Shown here piece by piece: positions 46,309-56,101 of a stretch of 64,000 nt of DNA (within the stretch, counting starts at the first letter, position 1; each line of letters starts with the position of its first letter). Origin of the DNA: Neptunomonas phycophila (GTDB lineage Bacteria > Pseudomonadota > Gammaproteobacteria > Pseudomonadales > Balneatricaceae); the NCBI RefSeq assembly GCF_001922575.1, contig NZ_MRCI01000001.1, positions 682,001 to 746,000 of the forward strand, read 5' to 3'. A program made the translations under genes and the position numbers. Below the pieces are notes generated by a model. It was not told the origin of the DNA. It worked only from the letters and a program-made list of their open reading frames with translations, and searched no databases.

Positions 46309-47054
46309 ATATTAAAGAGTTTGATTTTTATACAGGTACACCTGAAGACTTGATTGATTCTTTTTTTAATGTTGATAGTCATGGGTCTAAGAGTATATTA
46401 GTAACACCTAATCTCGATTTTTGGATGAGAGCCAGTAAGCTTAGTAGTTTTTATGAATTGATTAAAAAGTCAGATGTTAGAATATGTGATGGTGCACCAT
46501 TAATATTAGTCTTGAAATTAAGGTCTATGATTTATGGCGATAGTGTGCCTCATCGGATAACTGGTGCTGATCTAATGCCAGCTATTCTGGGTCATAAAAA
46601 ATCTTCAGATTCTAAGATCGTTTTTATAGGCGGTGATCCGAACTGTGAGTCTATTAACAAAGATATAATATCTGAAAAATTTAATTTGAATAAAAATAAT
46701 ATATTAGTTATCAGTCCTCCTTTTGGTTTCGAAAGTGATGGTTCTTATGTTAAGGGTATTTTTGAGGAAATAAGTTTATTTGGACCTAATTTTATATTTT
46801 CCTGTCTAGGTTCACCAAAACAAGAGAAATTAATTATGCGCATAAAAGAAGAAGTTAGTTTCGATTATGCTTTTTGTGTTGGTGCTGCAATCGATTTCGT
46901 TACTGAGAAATCAAGAAGGTCACCCAAGTTAATGCGGTTGGTTGGTGTTGAATGGTTGTGGAGGTTGTATTGTGAGCCTAAGAGGCTTTTTAAAAGGTAC
47001 TCTAAAAATGCTTTGTGTTTTTTTCCCCTATTAATTAAAAGTTTAAAGAGATAA
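46305..47054 (+). CDS. WecG/TagA/CpsF-family glycosyltransferase
   Basis: A 249-residue GT26-family transferase, as in WecG (ManNAcA transfer) and TagA. It shows [12 protein letters not shown] near residue 28, the catalytic-region [13 protein letters not shown] with [18 protein letters not shown], and the C-terminal [11 protein letters not shown] and [19 protein letters not shown] segments. The ATG at 46305 overlaps the GT2 stop (ATGA). It is the last gene of the AT-rich block before gmd. Confidence 0.87.
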   Translation: MNIKEFDFYTGTPEDLIDSFFNVDSHGSKSILVTPNLDFWMRASKLSSFYELIKKSDVRICDGAPLILVLKLRSMIYGDSVPHRITGADLMPAILGHKKSSDSKIVFIGGDPNCESINKDIISEKFNLNKNNILVISPPFGFESDGSYVKGIFEEISLFGPNFIFSCLGSPKQEKLIMRIKEEVSFDYAFCVGAAIDFVTEKSRRSPKLMRLVGVEWLWRLYCEPKRLFKRYSKNALCFFPLLIKSLKR

Positions 47055-47056
47055 TT

Positions 47057-48175
47057 ATGAAAAAAGTCGCTCTTATTACCGGCGTTACAGGTCAAGATGG
47101 GTCGTATCTAGCGGAGTTTTTGTTGGATAAAGGATACGAAGTGCATGGTATTAAACGCCGTGCTTCTTTGTTTAATACAGAACGTGTTGATCATATTTAT
47201 AAAGACCGGCATGAAGATAATGTTAACTTCTTTTTGCACTACGGTGATCTAACAGATACCTCTAACTTAACCCGCATATTAAAAGAAGTGCAACCAGATG
47301 AGGTATACAACCTAGGAGCACAGTCGCATGTTGCTGTGTCTTTTGAAGCGCCAGAATATACGGCCGACGTTGACGGTATGGGTACGCTCCGATTACTTGA
47401 AGCTATCCGCTTCTTAGGTCTAGAAAAAAAGACGCGCTTCTATCAAGCATCTACGTCTGAGCTTTACGGACTGGTGCAAGAAATTCCGCAGAAAGAGACA
47501 ACGCCTTTCCATCCTCGCTCCCCTTATGCTGTGGCTAAAATGTACGCTTATTGGATTACGGTTAACTATCGTGAAGCTTATGGAATGTACGCGTGTAACG
47601 GTATTTTGTTTAATCACGAATCACCGCGCCGTGGCGAGACTTTTGTGACACGAAAAATCACTCGGGCTATGAGCAATATCGCGCAAGGTTTAGAAAAGTG
47701 CCTTTACCTAGGTAATATGGATGCACTACGTGATTGGGGTCATGCTAAAGATTATGTAGAAATGCAATGGCTAATGCTTCAGCAAGAGGTGGCTGATGAT
47801 TTTGTAATTGCTACTGGTGTCCAATACAGCGTACGTCAGTTTGTCGAGTTCACGGCTAAAGAGTTAGGTTTAACATTACGCTGGGAAGGGCAGGGCGAAG
47901 AAGAAAAAGGTTATGTTGCTGCCATAGAAGGCGATGATGCTCCGGGATTGAAAGTAGGCGATTTAGTGGTTGCTGTTGATCCTAAATATTACCGCCCAGC
48001 CGAGGTTGAGACTTTACTTGGCGACCCAACAAAAGCAAAAGAAAAGTTAGGTTGGGTTCCAAAAATTACGCTACAGGAAATGGTAGTAGAAATGGTCCAG
48101 CACGATTTAGATAGCGCTAAACGTTTCCGCCTTCTGCAAGAAAGTGGTTACGATGTAGCATTGCGTCGCGAATAA
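47057..48175 (+). CDS. gmd: GDP-mannose 4,6-dehydratase
   Basis: A 372-residue extended SDR that makes GDP-4-keto-6-deoxymannose, the first step to GDP-fucose. The NAD(P) motif is [17 protein letters not shown] at residues 7-23, then HYGDLTD, the catalytic STSELYG and [12 protein letters not shown]. It is very close to E. coli Gmd. Base composition returns to that of the housekeeping genes here. It has 2 bases to the previous stop and 11 to fcl. Confidence 0.96.
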   Translation: MKKVALITGVTGQDGSYLAEFLLDKGYEVHGIKRRASLFNTERVDHIYKDRHEDNVNFFLHYGDLTDTSNLTRILKEVQPDEVYNLGAQSHVAVSFEAPEYTADVDGMGTLRLLEAIRFLGLEKKTRFYQASTSELYGLVQEIPQKETTPFHPRSPYAVAKMYAYWITVNYREAYGMYACNGILFNHESPRRGETFVTRKITRAMSNIAQGLEKCLYLGNMDALRDWGHAKDYVEMQWLMLQQEVADDFVIATGVQYSVRQFVEFTAKELGLTLRWEGQGEEEKGYVAAIEGDDAPGLKVGDLVVAVDPKYYRPAEVETLLGDPTKAKEKLGWVPKITLQEMVVEMVQHDLDSAKRFRLLQESGYDVALRRE

Positions 48176-48186
48176 GGGAGCCGCCA

Positions 48187-49143
48187 ATGAAAATTTTTGT
48201 TGCTGGCCATCGTGGTATGGTTGGCTCAGCTATTTATCGTCAATTAGCTAAACTGCCTGATGTTGAGCTGGTAACGGCATCGCGGCAGGAACTTGATTTA
48301 ACGAGCCAAGCCGAAGTAGCCGCCTTCTTTGAAAAGCATCAATTTGATCAAGTGTATTTAGCTGCCGCAAAAGTCGGGGGTATTATGGCAAATAATACCT
48401 ACCCAGCTGAATTCATATACGAAAATTTGATGATTCAAAATAACATAATACATTCATCCTATATAACAGGTGTAAGGCATTTGTTGTTTTTAGGATCATC
48501 TTGTATTTATCCAAAATTGGCCACGCAACCAATGCAAGAAACAGCGTTGCTAACAGGTACTCTTGAGCCAACGAACGAGCCTTACGCGATTGCTAAAATT
48601 GCAGGCATCAAAATGTGCGAATCTTACAACCGCCAATACGGTGTAGATTATCGTAGTGTTATGCCGACGAACCTATATGGTGAAAATGATAATTTTCATC
48701 CTGAAAATTCGCATGTGATTCCTGCTCTAATGCGCCGTTTTCATGAGGCTAAGCTGGCGAATGCACCCGAAGTTGTTGTATGGGGCACAGGCAAGCCAAT
48801 GCGTGAATTTTTGCATGTTGATGATATGGCGGCAGCCTCTATCTTTGTAATGAACGTTGATAAAACGACATACGAAGAAAACACTGAGCCAATGCTATCG
48901 CATTTTAATGTGGGCACAGGTGTAGACTGTACCATTAAAGAAATGGCATTAACGATGGCCGATGTGGTGGGGTACCAAGGTAATGTCACATTTGATGTGA
49001 CGAAACCAGACGGCGCACCGCGTAAGCTCATGAATGTTGATAAGTTAAAAGCGTTAGGTTGGGAATATTCTGTCAGTTTAAAAGACGGTTTAGCATCAAC
49101 TTATGCTTGGTTTCTTGAGCACCAAGATGACTTTAGGGGGTGA
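48187..49143 (+). CDS. fcl: GDP-L-fucose synthase
   Basis: A 318-residue epimerase-reductase that completes GDP-L-fucose from the Gmd product. The NADPH motif [16 protein letters not shown] is at residues 4-19. Further motifs are [29 protein letters not shown] with the catalytic Tyr/Lys, and [12 protein letters not shown]. The gmd-fcl pair is conserved in colanic-acid-like loci and is followed by the gmm gene, as in E. coli. Confidence 0.96.
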   Translation: MKIFVAGHRGMVGSAIYRQLAKLPDVELVTASRQELDLTSQAEVAAFFEKHQFDQVYLAAAKVGGIMANNTYPAEFIYENLMIQNNIIHSSYITGVRHLLFLGSSCIYPKLATQPMQETALLTGTLEPTNEPYAIAKIAGIKMCESYNRQYGVDYRSVMPTNLYGENDNFHPENSHVIPALMRRFHEAKLANAPEVVVWGTGKPMREFLHVDDMAAASIFVMNVDKTTYEENTEPMLSHFNVGTGVDCTIKEMALTMADVVGYQGNVTFDVTKPDGAPRKLMNVDKLKALGWEYSVSLKDGLASTYAWFLEHQDDFRG

Positions 49144-49146
49144 TGC

Positions 49147-49641
49147 ATGTCATCCACTTACTTATCAAATGATGTGTTTAAACTAGTAGTTGATAATACG
49201 CCGCTAATTTCTCTCGATTTGGTTGTTCGTAACGCGAGCGGCCAAATATTACTTGGTGAACGTGTGAATCGGCCGGCGCAGGGTTATTGGTTTGTGCCGG
49301 GTGGGCGTATACGAAAAAATGAGACAATAGCAGATGCATTCATGCGTTTAACGCTGGATGAGCTTGGTGTTGCTTTACCTATTAGCTCGGCTAGATATTT
49401 AGGGCTATTTGAGCATTTCTATTCGGATAGTGTGTTTGGTAATACACCATCAACACATTATGTTGTAAATGCGTTTGAAATATCAATTGATTCTAATTTG
49501 ACCGACCTCCCAAATCAGCAACACTCGGGTTATCTCTGGTGGGGTGAGAGCCAGCTGCTAGATTCTAAGAAAGTACATGTACATTCGAAATGGTATTTTT
49601 TGAAAGACAACGGGATTGAATGCAGTAAGGGTTCAGCTTGA
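49147..49641 (+). CDS. gmm: GDP-mannose mannosyl hydrolase
   Basis: A 164-residue Nudix-fold enzyme. The box is the altered Gmm form GGRIRKNETIADAFMRLTLDELG, in two conserved parts, lacking the classical REUxEE as in E. coli Gmm. It hydrolyses GDP-mannose and GDP-glucose to GDP and sugar. The fixed gmd-fcl-gmm order supports the call. It overlaps the flippase gene by four bases. Confidence 0.9.
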   Translation: MSSTYLSNDVFKLVVDNTPLISLDLVVRNASGQILLGERVNRPAQGYWFVPGGRIRKNETIADAFMRLTLDELGVALPISSARYLGLFEHFYSDSVFGNTPSTHYVVNAFEISIDSNLTDLPNQQHSGYLWWGESQLLDSKKVHVHSKWYFLKDNGIECSKGSA

Positions 49642-50930
49642 TAGCTATATTTAAACGATTCACAAACAGCGAATTGCTGCTTCAAATGTTAATAAGCATC
49701 TGTGTACGTGTGCTAGGTGCTTTTTCTGTATTTGTACTCAGTATATTTGTTGGTAGGGAGCTGGGAGCCGAGAGTGCAGGGTATTTCTTTTTGGCGTTTA
49801 GCGTTGTTACCTTTCTAGCCGCGCTTTCACGAATGGGTTTTGATAATACATTAGTCCGCTTTATTGGTAGCGGCTTAGTAGATGCCGAGTGGGCTAATAT
49901 CCGTACAACCTTAAACCGGGCTTTATTATTGGCAGGCGGACTGTCTTCGGTTTTTGCGGTTATTCTGTTTGTGGGTAGTGGCTTTATTGCGAATGTTATC
50001 TTCTCTAAACCGTTATTAGCTCCTGTTTTGCAAGCCATGGCGCCTGGTGTTGTTGGCTTGTCACTTTTCACCTTATTAGCGATGGCGTTACAAGGGTTAC
50101 ACAAGATAGCGCCTTCGGTTTTTGTTATTAACATTTCTGCCAATGTTTGGGTGGTAATTGCGTTGTTGGTGTTTCATTTAGAGACGCCGGTATCTGTTGC
50201 AACGGCTTACAGTGTTGCAACAGGTATAACCATATTGTTGGGGTGTGGCTTTTGGTTATATTTTGCCAAACCTGCGCAAGATCAGCCCACAATCCAATGG
50301 TCTACGCTGTTTGCGAGCAGTATGCCATTATGGATTGTAATGTTGATGTCCCAACTTACCCAGTGGTCTGGGCAGTTTATTGCGGGGGTGTATGTGCCCT
50401 CAGAAGAGGTTGCTCAACTTGCGGTAGCTCAACGTACAGCCATGCTCACCAGTTTTATATTAATGGCTGTGAACTTGGTAGTAGCCCCGCGTTTTGCCGC
50501 CCTTTACAAACAAGGCAACATGGAAGGGTTAGAGCGCTTAGCGTTAATGTCGGTCAAGCTTATGGTATTGTTTGCTATCCCTATTGTTGCCGTGATGATG
50601 TTCTTCCCTACCTCTTTAATGAAGCTTTTTGGCGAAGGCTTTGCTGAGGGGGGACATTTACTTCAGATTTTGGCCGTAGGCCAGTTTGTGAATGTGGTGA
50701 CTGGTTCGGTGGGTTATTTGCTCTCTATGTCTGGTCATGAGAAAGATTTACGAAACACGGTTCTTATCTCTGGACCATTAGCGATTATTGCTGCAGTTGC
50801 ATTAACGCCTTTGTGGGGCGCTACAGGTAGCGCGATAGCCACGGCGTTAGCCGTCGCTACACAGAATTTAGTGGCCGTTTTTTGGGTAAGAAAACGCTTA
50901 GGGTTTAATACATTGGCTGTTTGGCGATAG
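49638..50930 (+). CDS. wzx: Wzx-type polysaccharide flippase
   Basis: A 430-residue membrane protein with about 12-14 helices of the polysaccharide transport (MATE-like) family. It opens SELLLQMLISICVRVLGAF, then GRELGAESAGYFFLAFSVVTFLAALSRMGFDNTLVRF in conserved parts. It moves lipid-linked repeat units to the periplasm. The start is TTG at 49638, overlapping the gmm stop (TTGA) and preceded by AAGGG; a later ATG at 49689 is possible. Its pairing with the Wzy candidate defines the locus type. Confidence 0.87.
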   Translation: MIAIFKRFTNSELLLQMLISICVRVLGAFSVFVLSIFVGRELGAESAGYFFLAFSVVTFLAALSRMGFDNTLVRFIGSGLVDAEWANIRTTLNRALLLAGGLSSVFAVILFVGSGFIANVIFSKPLLAPVLQAMAPGVVGLSLFTLLAMALQGLHKIAPSVFVINISANVWVVIALLVFHLETPVSVATAYSVATGITILLGCGFWLYFAKPAQDQPTIQWSTLFASSMPLWIVMLMSQLTQWSGQFIAGVYVPSEEVAQLAVAQRTAMLTSFILMAVNLVVAPRFAALYKQGNMEGLERLALMSVKLMVLFAIPIVAVMMFFPTSLMKLFGEGFAEGGHLLQILAVGQFVNVVTGSVGYLLSMSGHEKDLRNTVLISGPLAIIAAVALTPLWGATGSAIATALAVATQNLVAVFWVRKRLGFNTLAVWR

Positions 50931-51138
50931 ATTCAGGTATATATAAGATCAGAAGATAGGGTTTTACGTGTGTTGTGCTTATGTAAGGTCAATCAATCAT
51001 TAGCCAGCTTACATTAGCTGAATCCAGATCTTAGCGTAAAGTATTGATTAAAAAATGATGGTTAAGCCCCTTTTTTGTGGTTCTTTCTATAGAATGGGCG
51101 TTTTAGAATAATCATCTTATTATGTATTGGGTTGTATT

Positions 51139-52305
51139 ATGAAAATAGCTATTGCGGGTACTGGGTACGTCGGTTTGTCGAATGCCATGTTGTTGGCTCA
51201 GAACTGTCAAGTGGTGGCCGTTGATATCGTCCCTGAAAAGGTTGAGATGCTTAACAACAAGCAATCGCCGATTGTGGATGTTGAAATTGAAGATTTTTTG
51301 GCCAACAAAACGCTTAATTTTAAAGCGACTTTGGATAAGGCCGAAGCTTACAGCGATGCAGAATTTGTAGTTATTGCGACCCCTACAGATTACGACCCGA
51401 TCACTAACTACTTTAATACCAGCTCTGTTGAGGCGGTTATCCGTGACGTGATGGCGATTAACCCTAACGCCGTTATGATTATCAAATCCACGGTGCCGGT
51501 AGGCTATACGCGCCAAATAAAGGAAGAGATGGGCTGCGATAACATTATCTTCTCGCCTGAGTTTTTGCGTGAAGGTAAGGCTTTGTACGATAACTTGCAT
51601 CCTTCCCGTATTATTGTGGGTGAACGTTCTGAGCGCGCTAAAGTGTTTGCCGGCTTGTTAGAGCAGGGCGCCATTAAAACGGGTATCGATGTGCTGTTTA
51701 CCGACTCGACTGAGGCCGAGGCGGTTAAGTTGTTCTCCAATACGTATTTGGCAATGCGTGTGGCGTACTTTAATGAGCTAGATAGCTACGCCGAAACGCA
51801 CGGGCTAGATAGCCGTCAGATTATTGAGGGCGTAGGCTTAGATCCGCGTATTGGTAACCACTATAACAATCCATCGTTTGGCTATGGCGGTTATTGCTTA
51901 CCTAAAGATACAAAACAGCTATTGGCTAACTTCCAAGATGTACCTAGCAATATGGTGCGCGCTATCGTCGATGCCAACACCACGCGCAAAGACTTTATTG
52001 CCGAAGCTATCCTCAAGCGTAACCCTGCGGTGGTGGGGATCTTTAGATTGGTGATGAAATCTGGCTCGGATAATTTTAGGGCTTCGGCCATCCAGGGCAT
52101 TATGAAGCGCCTTAAAGCTAAAGGCATTGAAGTGGTTATTTATGAGCCGGTGTTTGCTGAAGAGAGCTTCTTTAATTCGCGTGTTATTAACGATCTGGCT
52201 GAGTTTAAAGCGTTATCGGATGTGATTGTTGCGAACCGTCGTACCGATGAGCTGGCGGATGTTGCGGATAAAGTCTATACCCGTGATCTTTTTGGTAGCG
52301 ACTAG
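51139..52305 (+). CDS. ugd: UDP-glucose 6-dehydrogenase (canonical)
   Basis: A 388-residue enzyme that oxidises UDP-glucose to UDP-glucuronate with two NAD+. It is the same length as E. coli Ugd and very like it. The NAD motif is [12 protein letters not shown] at residues 4-15, then [27 protein letters not shown], the Lys/Asn motif [11 protein letters not shown], and the catalytic Cys in [13 protein letters not shown]. The ATG at 51139 matches the family start. It supplies uronate precursors, and the epimerase at 33.0 kb can use the product. Contrast the degenerate paralogue at 59.7 kb. Confidence 0.97.
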   Translation: MKIAIAGTGYVGLSNAMLLAQNCQVVAVDIVPEKVEMLNNKQSPIVDVEIEDFLANKTLNFKATLDKAEAYSDAEFVVIATPTDYDPITNYFNTSSVEAVIRDVMAINPNAVMIIKSTVPVGYTRQIKEEMGCDNIIFSPEFLREGKALYDNLHPSRIIVGERSERAKVFAGLLEQGAIKTGIDVLFTDSTEAEAVKLFSNTYLAMRVAYFNELDSYAETHGLDSRQIIEGVGLDPRIGNHYNNPSFGYGGYCLPKDTKQLLANFQDVPSNMVRAIVDANTTRKDFIAEAILKRNPAVVGIFRLVMKSGSDNFRASAIQGIMKRLKAKGIEVVIYEPVFAEESFFNSRVINDLAEFKALSDVIVANRRTDELADVADKVYTRDLFGSD

Positions 52306-52443
52306 TGCGTATTACTAGTTGCTAGCAAGCTATTTTGTTATCTGAAAACAGATAGCAATGTAGCTGTGATAAAAAATACCGTGTGCAAGTAACCTGTATA
52401 TCAGTTGATGAATAAAGCGATCAGAAATAACGTAAAGGAATAG

Positions 52444-53856
52444 ATGATGATCCCCGTAATTTTATCCGGTGGTTCCGGTACTCGTTTGTGGCCGTTATCC
52501 CGTACTCAATATCCTAAGCAGTTTTTGCCGCTTAATTCTGACCTCACTATGTTGCAAGAGACGGTAGCACGTTTGGGCGATGTGTCAGATGTGAGTGTGA
52601 TTTGTAATGAAGAGCATCGCTTTTTAGTGGCCGAGCAAATGCGTCAAATTAAGCAAGCGTGTTCTATTTTTTTAGAACCTGTTGGCCGTAATACGGCACC
52701 CGCTATTGCTTTGGCAGCGCTAGATGCGATTAGCAAAGGTAACGGCGGTGAGTGTTTATTAGTGCTCTCTTCAGATCACGTGATTGATCAAGCGGAGGTG
52801 TTTACTAAGGCGGTTGCTCAAGCGGAGCCTTTAGCCAAAGCGGGTTATCTAGTGACCTTTGGTACTGTGCCGACTAAGCCTGAAACAGGTTATGGTTATA
52901 TTAAAGCGGCAAGTGAGCCGTTAGCCGGTGCCGATTGCGATGCGTATGCCGTGGCCGACTTTGTTGAAAAGCCAGATGCAGACACCGCACAACAGTATAT
53001 TGATGCGGGCGATTATTATTGGAACAGCGGTATGTTCATGTTTACGGCAGATCGTTTTATCGAAGAGCTGGGTAAGCATCGTCCTGATATTTTGTCGGCG
53101 TGCCAACATGCGATGGCAACCGTTACGCCAGACCTTGATTTTATCCGTGTGGACAAAGCCGCTTTCGAAGCTTGCCCTGATGAATCTATCGACTATGCGG
53201 TGATGGAAAAAACCGATAAAGCCGCAGTTATCCCGCTGGATGCTGGCTGGAGCGATGTGGGTAGCTGGTCGGCTTTGTGGGAAATTAAGCCAAAGGATGA
53301 GCAAGGTAATGTGCTGCAAGGTGATGTAATTGCCGAGAGCACGCGTAACTCAATGGTTGTTGGTGGCGAGCGCTTGGTGACTACACTGGGTGTGGATGAT
53401 CTTATTATTGTGGATACCAAAGATGCGATCATGGTAGCGCACAAAGATAAGGTTCAGGATGTTAAAAAACTGGTAGCAGCTGTTAAAGCCCAAGGCCGTA
53501 ATGAGCATTTTCAGCATCGTGAAGTGTATCGCCCTTGGGGGAAATACGATTCTATCGACAACGGCCAGCGTTATCAGGTAAAACGTATTACGGTTAAGCC
53601 GGGTGAAAAGCTGTCTGTACAAATGCATCATCACCGTGCTGAGCATTGGATTGTTGTTAGCGGCACCGCCAGCGTTACCTGCGGCGAGAAAACATTCTTG
53701 GTGACAGAAAACCAATCAACTTACATCCCACTGGGTGAAGTCCACGCACTGGAAAACCCCGGTAAAGTTGAGCTTGAAATGATCGAAGTGCAGTCTGGCT
53801 CATATCTAGGAGAAGATGATATCGTCCGTTTTAAGGATAACTACGGGCGTGCTTAG
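52444..53856 (+). CDS. manC: Mannose-1-phosphate guanylyltransferase / mannose-6-phosphate isomerase
   Basis: A 470-residue bifunctional type II enzyme. The N-terminal nucleotidyltransferase has [20 protein letters not shown] near residue 7 and FVEKPD near 175. The C-terminal cupin isomerase has [12 protein letters not shown], then [22 protein letters not shown] with the metal-binding His cluster. It makes GDP-mannose for Gmd and Fcl. AAGGAA precedes two adjacent ATGs. A phosphomannomutase gene (manB/algC) is not in the window. Confidence 0.95.
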   Translation: MMIPVILSGGSGTRLWPLSRTQYPKQFLPLNSDLTMLQETVARLGDVSDVSVICNEEHRFLVAEQMRQIKQACSIFLEPVGRNTAPAIALAALDAISKGNGGECLLVLSSDHVIDQAEVFTKAVAQAEPLAKAGYLVTFGTVPTKPETGYGYIKAASEPLAGADCDAYAVADFVEKPDADTAQQYIDAGDYYWNSGMFMFTADRFIEELGKHRPDILSACQHAMATVTPDLDFIRVDKAAFEACPDESIDYAVMEKTDKAAVIPLDAGWSDVGSWSALWEIKPKDEQGNVLQGDVIAESTRNSMVVGGERLVTTLGVDDLIIVDTKDAIMVAHKDKVQDVKKLVAAVKAQGRNEHFQHREVYRPWGKYDSIDNGQRYQVKRITVKPGEKLSVQMHHHRAEHWIVVSGTASVTCGEKTFLVTENQSTYIPLGEVHALENPGKVELEMIEVQSGSYLGEDDIVRFKDNYGRA

Positions 53857-53886
53857 GTCATAAGCATCGTTTAGTTGTAAACACAT

Positions 53887-53907
53887 AACCACCTTCGGGT
53901 GGTTTTT
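53887..53907 (+). terminator. Rho-independent terminator after manC
   Basis: AACCACC, TTCG and GGTGGTT followed by T. It closes the polysaccharide run, 31 bases after the manC stop. Confidence 0.88.
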
Positions 53908-53934
53908 AACTCTGTTCTCATACATGGAGGTTTT

Positions 53935-54579
53935 ATGAGTCAATCTATTTACGTATCGGAAAAGTTCCAAGCGGATCCTGTTGGTTTTTTAGCAAGCGTC
54001 ACGGACTTAACGGCCTATTTACCAAAATTAAGATCGCGTCCTGATGCTCTGTTTTTATTGAACGGGCTTATTACTTACCGGTCTCTTAGTAATGACAGAA
54101 AAATTGCATACATGGCATATGTATCAGGTTTGGATGATAGGTCTTTCGGTAGTAAGTTATATAGCCTTGCCGCTTTGCAGGTAGCCAACCCATATTGGTA
54201 TAGCTGGGGGCTGACTGATATAGAACTCAGAGAATTTCATGACTTTAATGCGGATGTTGCTTCTCACCTTAAAGTATTAGGTGTTAGTACAGCGGCGAGC
54301 TTCTCGCTTGCTAAGGGAGCTAATACTTTTTTTGACTTACTTAAGACTGGATCGAAAGAGTCGGCAATAAAGCTTGCAAAGTCTATGACAAATTATGATT
54401 TAGGTGAGAAAGCTGTGTCTCGGTTCACAGGTAATACGTCAAAGATTAAAGCAGGAGGGCACATAACTTCTTATTTAACGCTCATGGGAGCTGTTTTATA
54501 TGTCTGCGCCCAAAAGGACTCTGCAAGAGCTAAAGAAGAGCTCTTGCGTAGAGGCCTGTTAACTATAGACGATTTGTAG
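53935..54579 (+). CDS. Hypothetical protein, 214 residues
   Basis: I do not recognise a family. The product looks soluble and mostly helical, with an internal hydrophobic segment near the C-terminus (about 182-198, LTLMGAVLYVCA). There is no signal peptide. Aromatic residues cluster at PYWYSWG near residue 87. GGAGG precedes the ATG at 53935, and a terminator follows, so it is a single-gene unit. It opens a group of orphan genes between manC and galE. Confidence 0.7.
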   Translation: MSQSIYVSEKFQADPVGFLASVTDLTAYLPKLRSRPDALFLLNGLITYRSLSNDRKIAYMAYVSGLDDRSFGSKLYSLAALQVANPYWYSWGLTDIELREFHDFNADVASHLKVLGVSTAASFSLAKGANTFFDLLKTGSKESAIKLAKSMTNYDLGEKAVSRFTGNTSKIKAGGHITSYLTLMGAVLYVCAQKDSARAKEELLRRGLLTIDDL

Positions 54580-54602
54580 AAGGAGGGGCTCCCTCCTTTT
54601 CT
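54580..54602 (+). terminator. Terminator after the 214-residue gene
   Basis: AAGGAGGG, GCT and CCCTCCTT followed by TTCT. It starts at the base after the stop codon. Confidence 0.75.
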
Positions 54603-54617
54603 ATTAGAAGGCTGTTC

Positions 54618-54662
54618 ATGAGTAATAATTTTAATTTTTTATGTGCTCTGTTATGCGTTTAA
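54618..54662 (+). CDS. Possible 14-codon leader ORF ahead of the secreted small protein
   Basis: ATG at 54618, preceded by AGAAGG, reads MSNNFNFLCALLCV and stops at 54662. This overlaps the ATG at 54653 of the next gene in another frame. The ribosome site is better than that of the following gene, so translational coupling is possible. It is too short to be sure. Confidence 0.3.
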   Translation: MSNNFNFLCALLCV

Positions 54663-54982
54663 TTAAAATTACGATTTTAATTTATTCTTTGTTGGTAAAT
54701 ACGGCCAGCGCATCTTTATCTCATGCTTTTGATGAGGGTTTAGATGCGGGTTTTCTCATGATATGTGTGAACGCATATCCAGAAAATGATAGTTATCTGA
54801 TTTGGGAAAATCAAAGTATTGCAATCAGATCTAAGTATGAAAAAGAAAATTACGATGAGAATTTTACGTTAGGGTTGATAGAAGTAGGTAATAGAATAAA
54901 GACTATTGTTGATGAAGGTCGGTTTAATCAAAAATTTTGTAATGATATATCGAAAAAGTATTTTCATATGATATCGAGTTAG
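54653..54982 (+). CDS. Small exported protein of unknown function
   Basis: A 109-residue protein with a Sec-type signal peptide (MRLIKITILIYSLLVNTASA) and a mature part of about 90 residues. The mature part has two Cys (in MICVNAY and KFCNDI), which may form a disulfide in the periplasm. No family is recognised. There is no strong ribosome site; an in-frame ATG at 54641 is an alternative, and coupling to the tiny upstream ORF may help. It is AT-rich. Confidence 0.6.
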   Translation: MRLIKITILIYSLLVNTASASLSHAFDEGLDAGFLMICVNAYPENDSYLIWENQSIAIRSKYEKENYDENFTLGLIEVGNRIKTIVDEGRFNQKFCNDISKKYFHMISS

Positions 54983-55008
54983 GTGTCATGAAATAAAGGC
55001 TTTTTAGT

Positions 55009-55266
55009 ATGAGTTTTTTTATCTGGGCTATCTTTCTGTTTACAATGTTGTATTTGTCATATGACTTATACAAAATATTGGTTAAAAAAGAAAGAAAAGA
55101 AGGGAATATATTGCTGAATGCAACAAGTCGAGTCTCAGGATTAATCGTTTTTCCTATGATGCTCTACTTTGATTTTGGTTTGTTTTACACTATTTTCTTA
55201 CTGTTTTTTTTGACTTTTCTGTTTTATTTTTTAGTGGTTGGTTTTCAAAAGCTTATTAAGAAGTAA
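55009..55266 (+). CDS. Small membrane protein of unknown function
   Basis: An 85-residue protein with three hydrophobic segments (about 2-22, 46-62 and 62-80) and a basic loop KKERKEGN between the first two. It is Phe/Leu-rich and AT-rich. It starts 26 bases after the small exported protein. The pair may form one unit; there is no sequence evidence of what they do. Confidence 0.55.
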   Translation: MSFFIWAIFLFTMLYLSYDLYKILVKKERKEGNILLNATSRVSGLIVFPMMLYFDFGLFYTIFLLFFLTFLFYFLVVGFQKLIKK

Positions 55267-55375
55267 GTAAAACTTAAAGAATTTTTATTAAGCTGGGCCA
55301 AGTTTAGGTGGCCTTAACTTCTAAAAGATCTACTGCAACATAGCTAGGATGCTATTTTTTTAAACAAGGATAAAT

Positions 55376-55984
55376 ATGTCTCTACACCGTGCTGAAATAA
55401 CGCCTGTTATAGAAGGGCGTAATGGCAATAACTTTACCCGTATTAAAATATCGAAAGATAAAGCAAAACTAACAGCTAAACCGCCGGGTTTGATGATCCT
55501 AGTCAGCGGGGTGATGCTGATTGTACCAACGATTATGCTGGGTATTATGATCCCGCAGTTCTATAAAGATTTTGGTTGGCCCCCAGCGCTGGCTATGTCT
55601 CTTATGTTAGCTGTTTTCTTTTTGGTCAATTATGCTTTGTGGACTAGCGTAAAGTGTGTGGTGTTCGATCGTGCTAAAAAAAGTTATGTCATACGAGCGG
55701 TCATCCCCTTTATAAGCTTTGGGGGTTCTCGGTATTCATTGCAGGGATGCACTGGCTTGCAATTATTAGAGGAGCGGGATTTTTTAGTTCGTCGCAGTGA
55801 TGCCGCAGGGGTTGAAGTAAATCCGGTATCTAGCTATGAAATTAACCTGGTTTTTGATGGCCGCCGTGAGAATATCGCACAGATACGGGATAAAGCACAC
55901 GCTGAAAAAATACTGATGGAGCTGTCCAAGTTTTTACGTGTTGGCACTAAGTTTGTGCAATCACCAGAGCCAGAAAAGCCCTAG
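55376..55984 (+). CDS. Membrane protein, first half of a tandem duplication ending at an amber codon
   Basis: A 202-residue product of unknown family. Two transmembrane helices (about 40-62 and 68-90) are followed by a probable soluble beta-rich domain (VFDRAKKSYVIRAVIPF...GLQLLEERDFLVRRSD...YEINLVFDGRRENIAQI). The frame stops at TAG (55982-55984) and then continues open, in the same frame, into the ORF ending at 56710. That second part has the same layout and looks homologous. The intact gene may therefore once have encoded about 443 residues. Confidence 0.65.
   Translation: MSLHRAEITPVIEGRNGNNFTRIKISKDKAKLTAKPPGLMILVSGVMLIVPTIMLGIMIPQFYKDFGWPPALAMSLMLAVFFLVNYALWTSVKCVVFDRAKKSYVIRAVIPFISFGGSRYSLQGCTGLQLLEERDFLVRRSDAAGVEVNPVSSYEINLVFDGRRENIAQIRDKAHAEKILMELSKFLRVGTKFVQSPEPEKP
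55982..55984 (+). other. Single in-frame TAG separating two homologous halves
   Basis: The codons from 55985 to 56101 read RQVIDAHEVVPETTAVGQGA and on to ESPELAVATNR with no further stop, in frame with both flanking ORFs. This low-complexity stretch looks like a linker. A nonsense mutation, programmed readthrough or a sequencing error would each explain it. Confidence 0.8.
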
Positions 55985-56101
55985 CGCCAGGTCATTGATG
56001 CGCACGAGGTAGTACCTGAAACCACCGCTGTTGGGCAGGGTGCTTCTGACCAAAACACTTCAGAGCAGCGAACTGCAGGGCAGTTTTCTGAATCTCCTGA
56101 A

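Noticed and set aside
50147-50647. A 166-codon open frame on the plus strand
   Set aside because: It lies wholly inside the Wzx gene in another frame, has an abnormal Cys-rich composition and no ribosome site.
51064-51100. TTGTGG and TATAGAAT before ugd as a promoter
   Set aside because: The spacing is only 7 bases, and no suitable -35 lies 16-18 bases before the -10-like box.
51112-51600. A 162-codon open frame on the minus strand over ugd
   Set aside because: It is antisense to a clearly conserved Ugd coding region and has no family resemblance.
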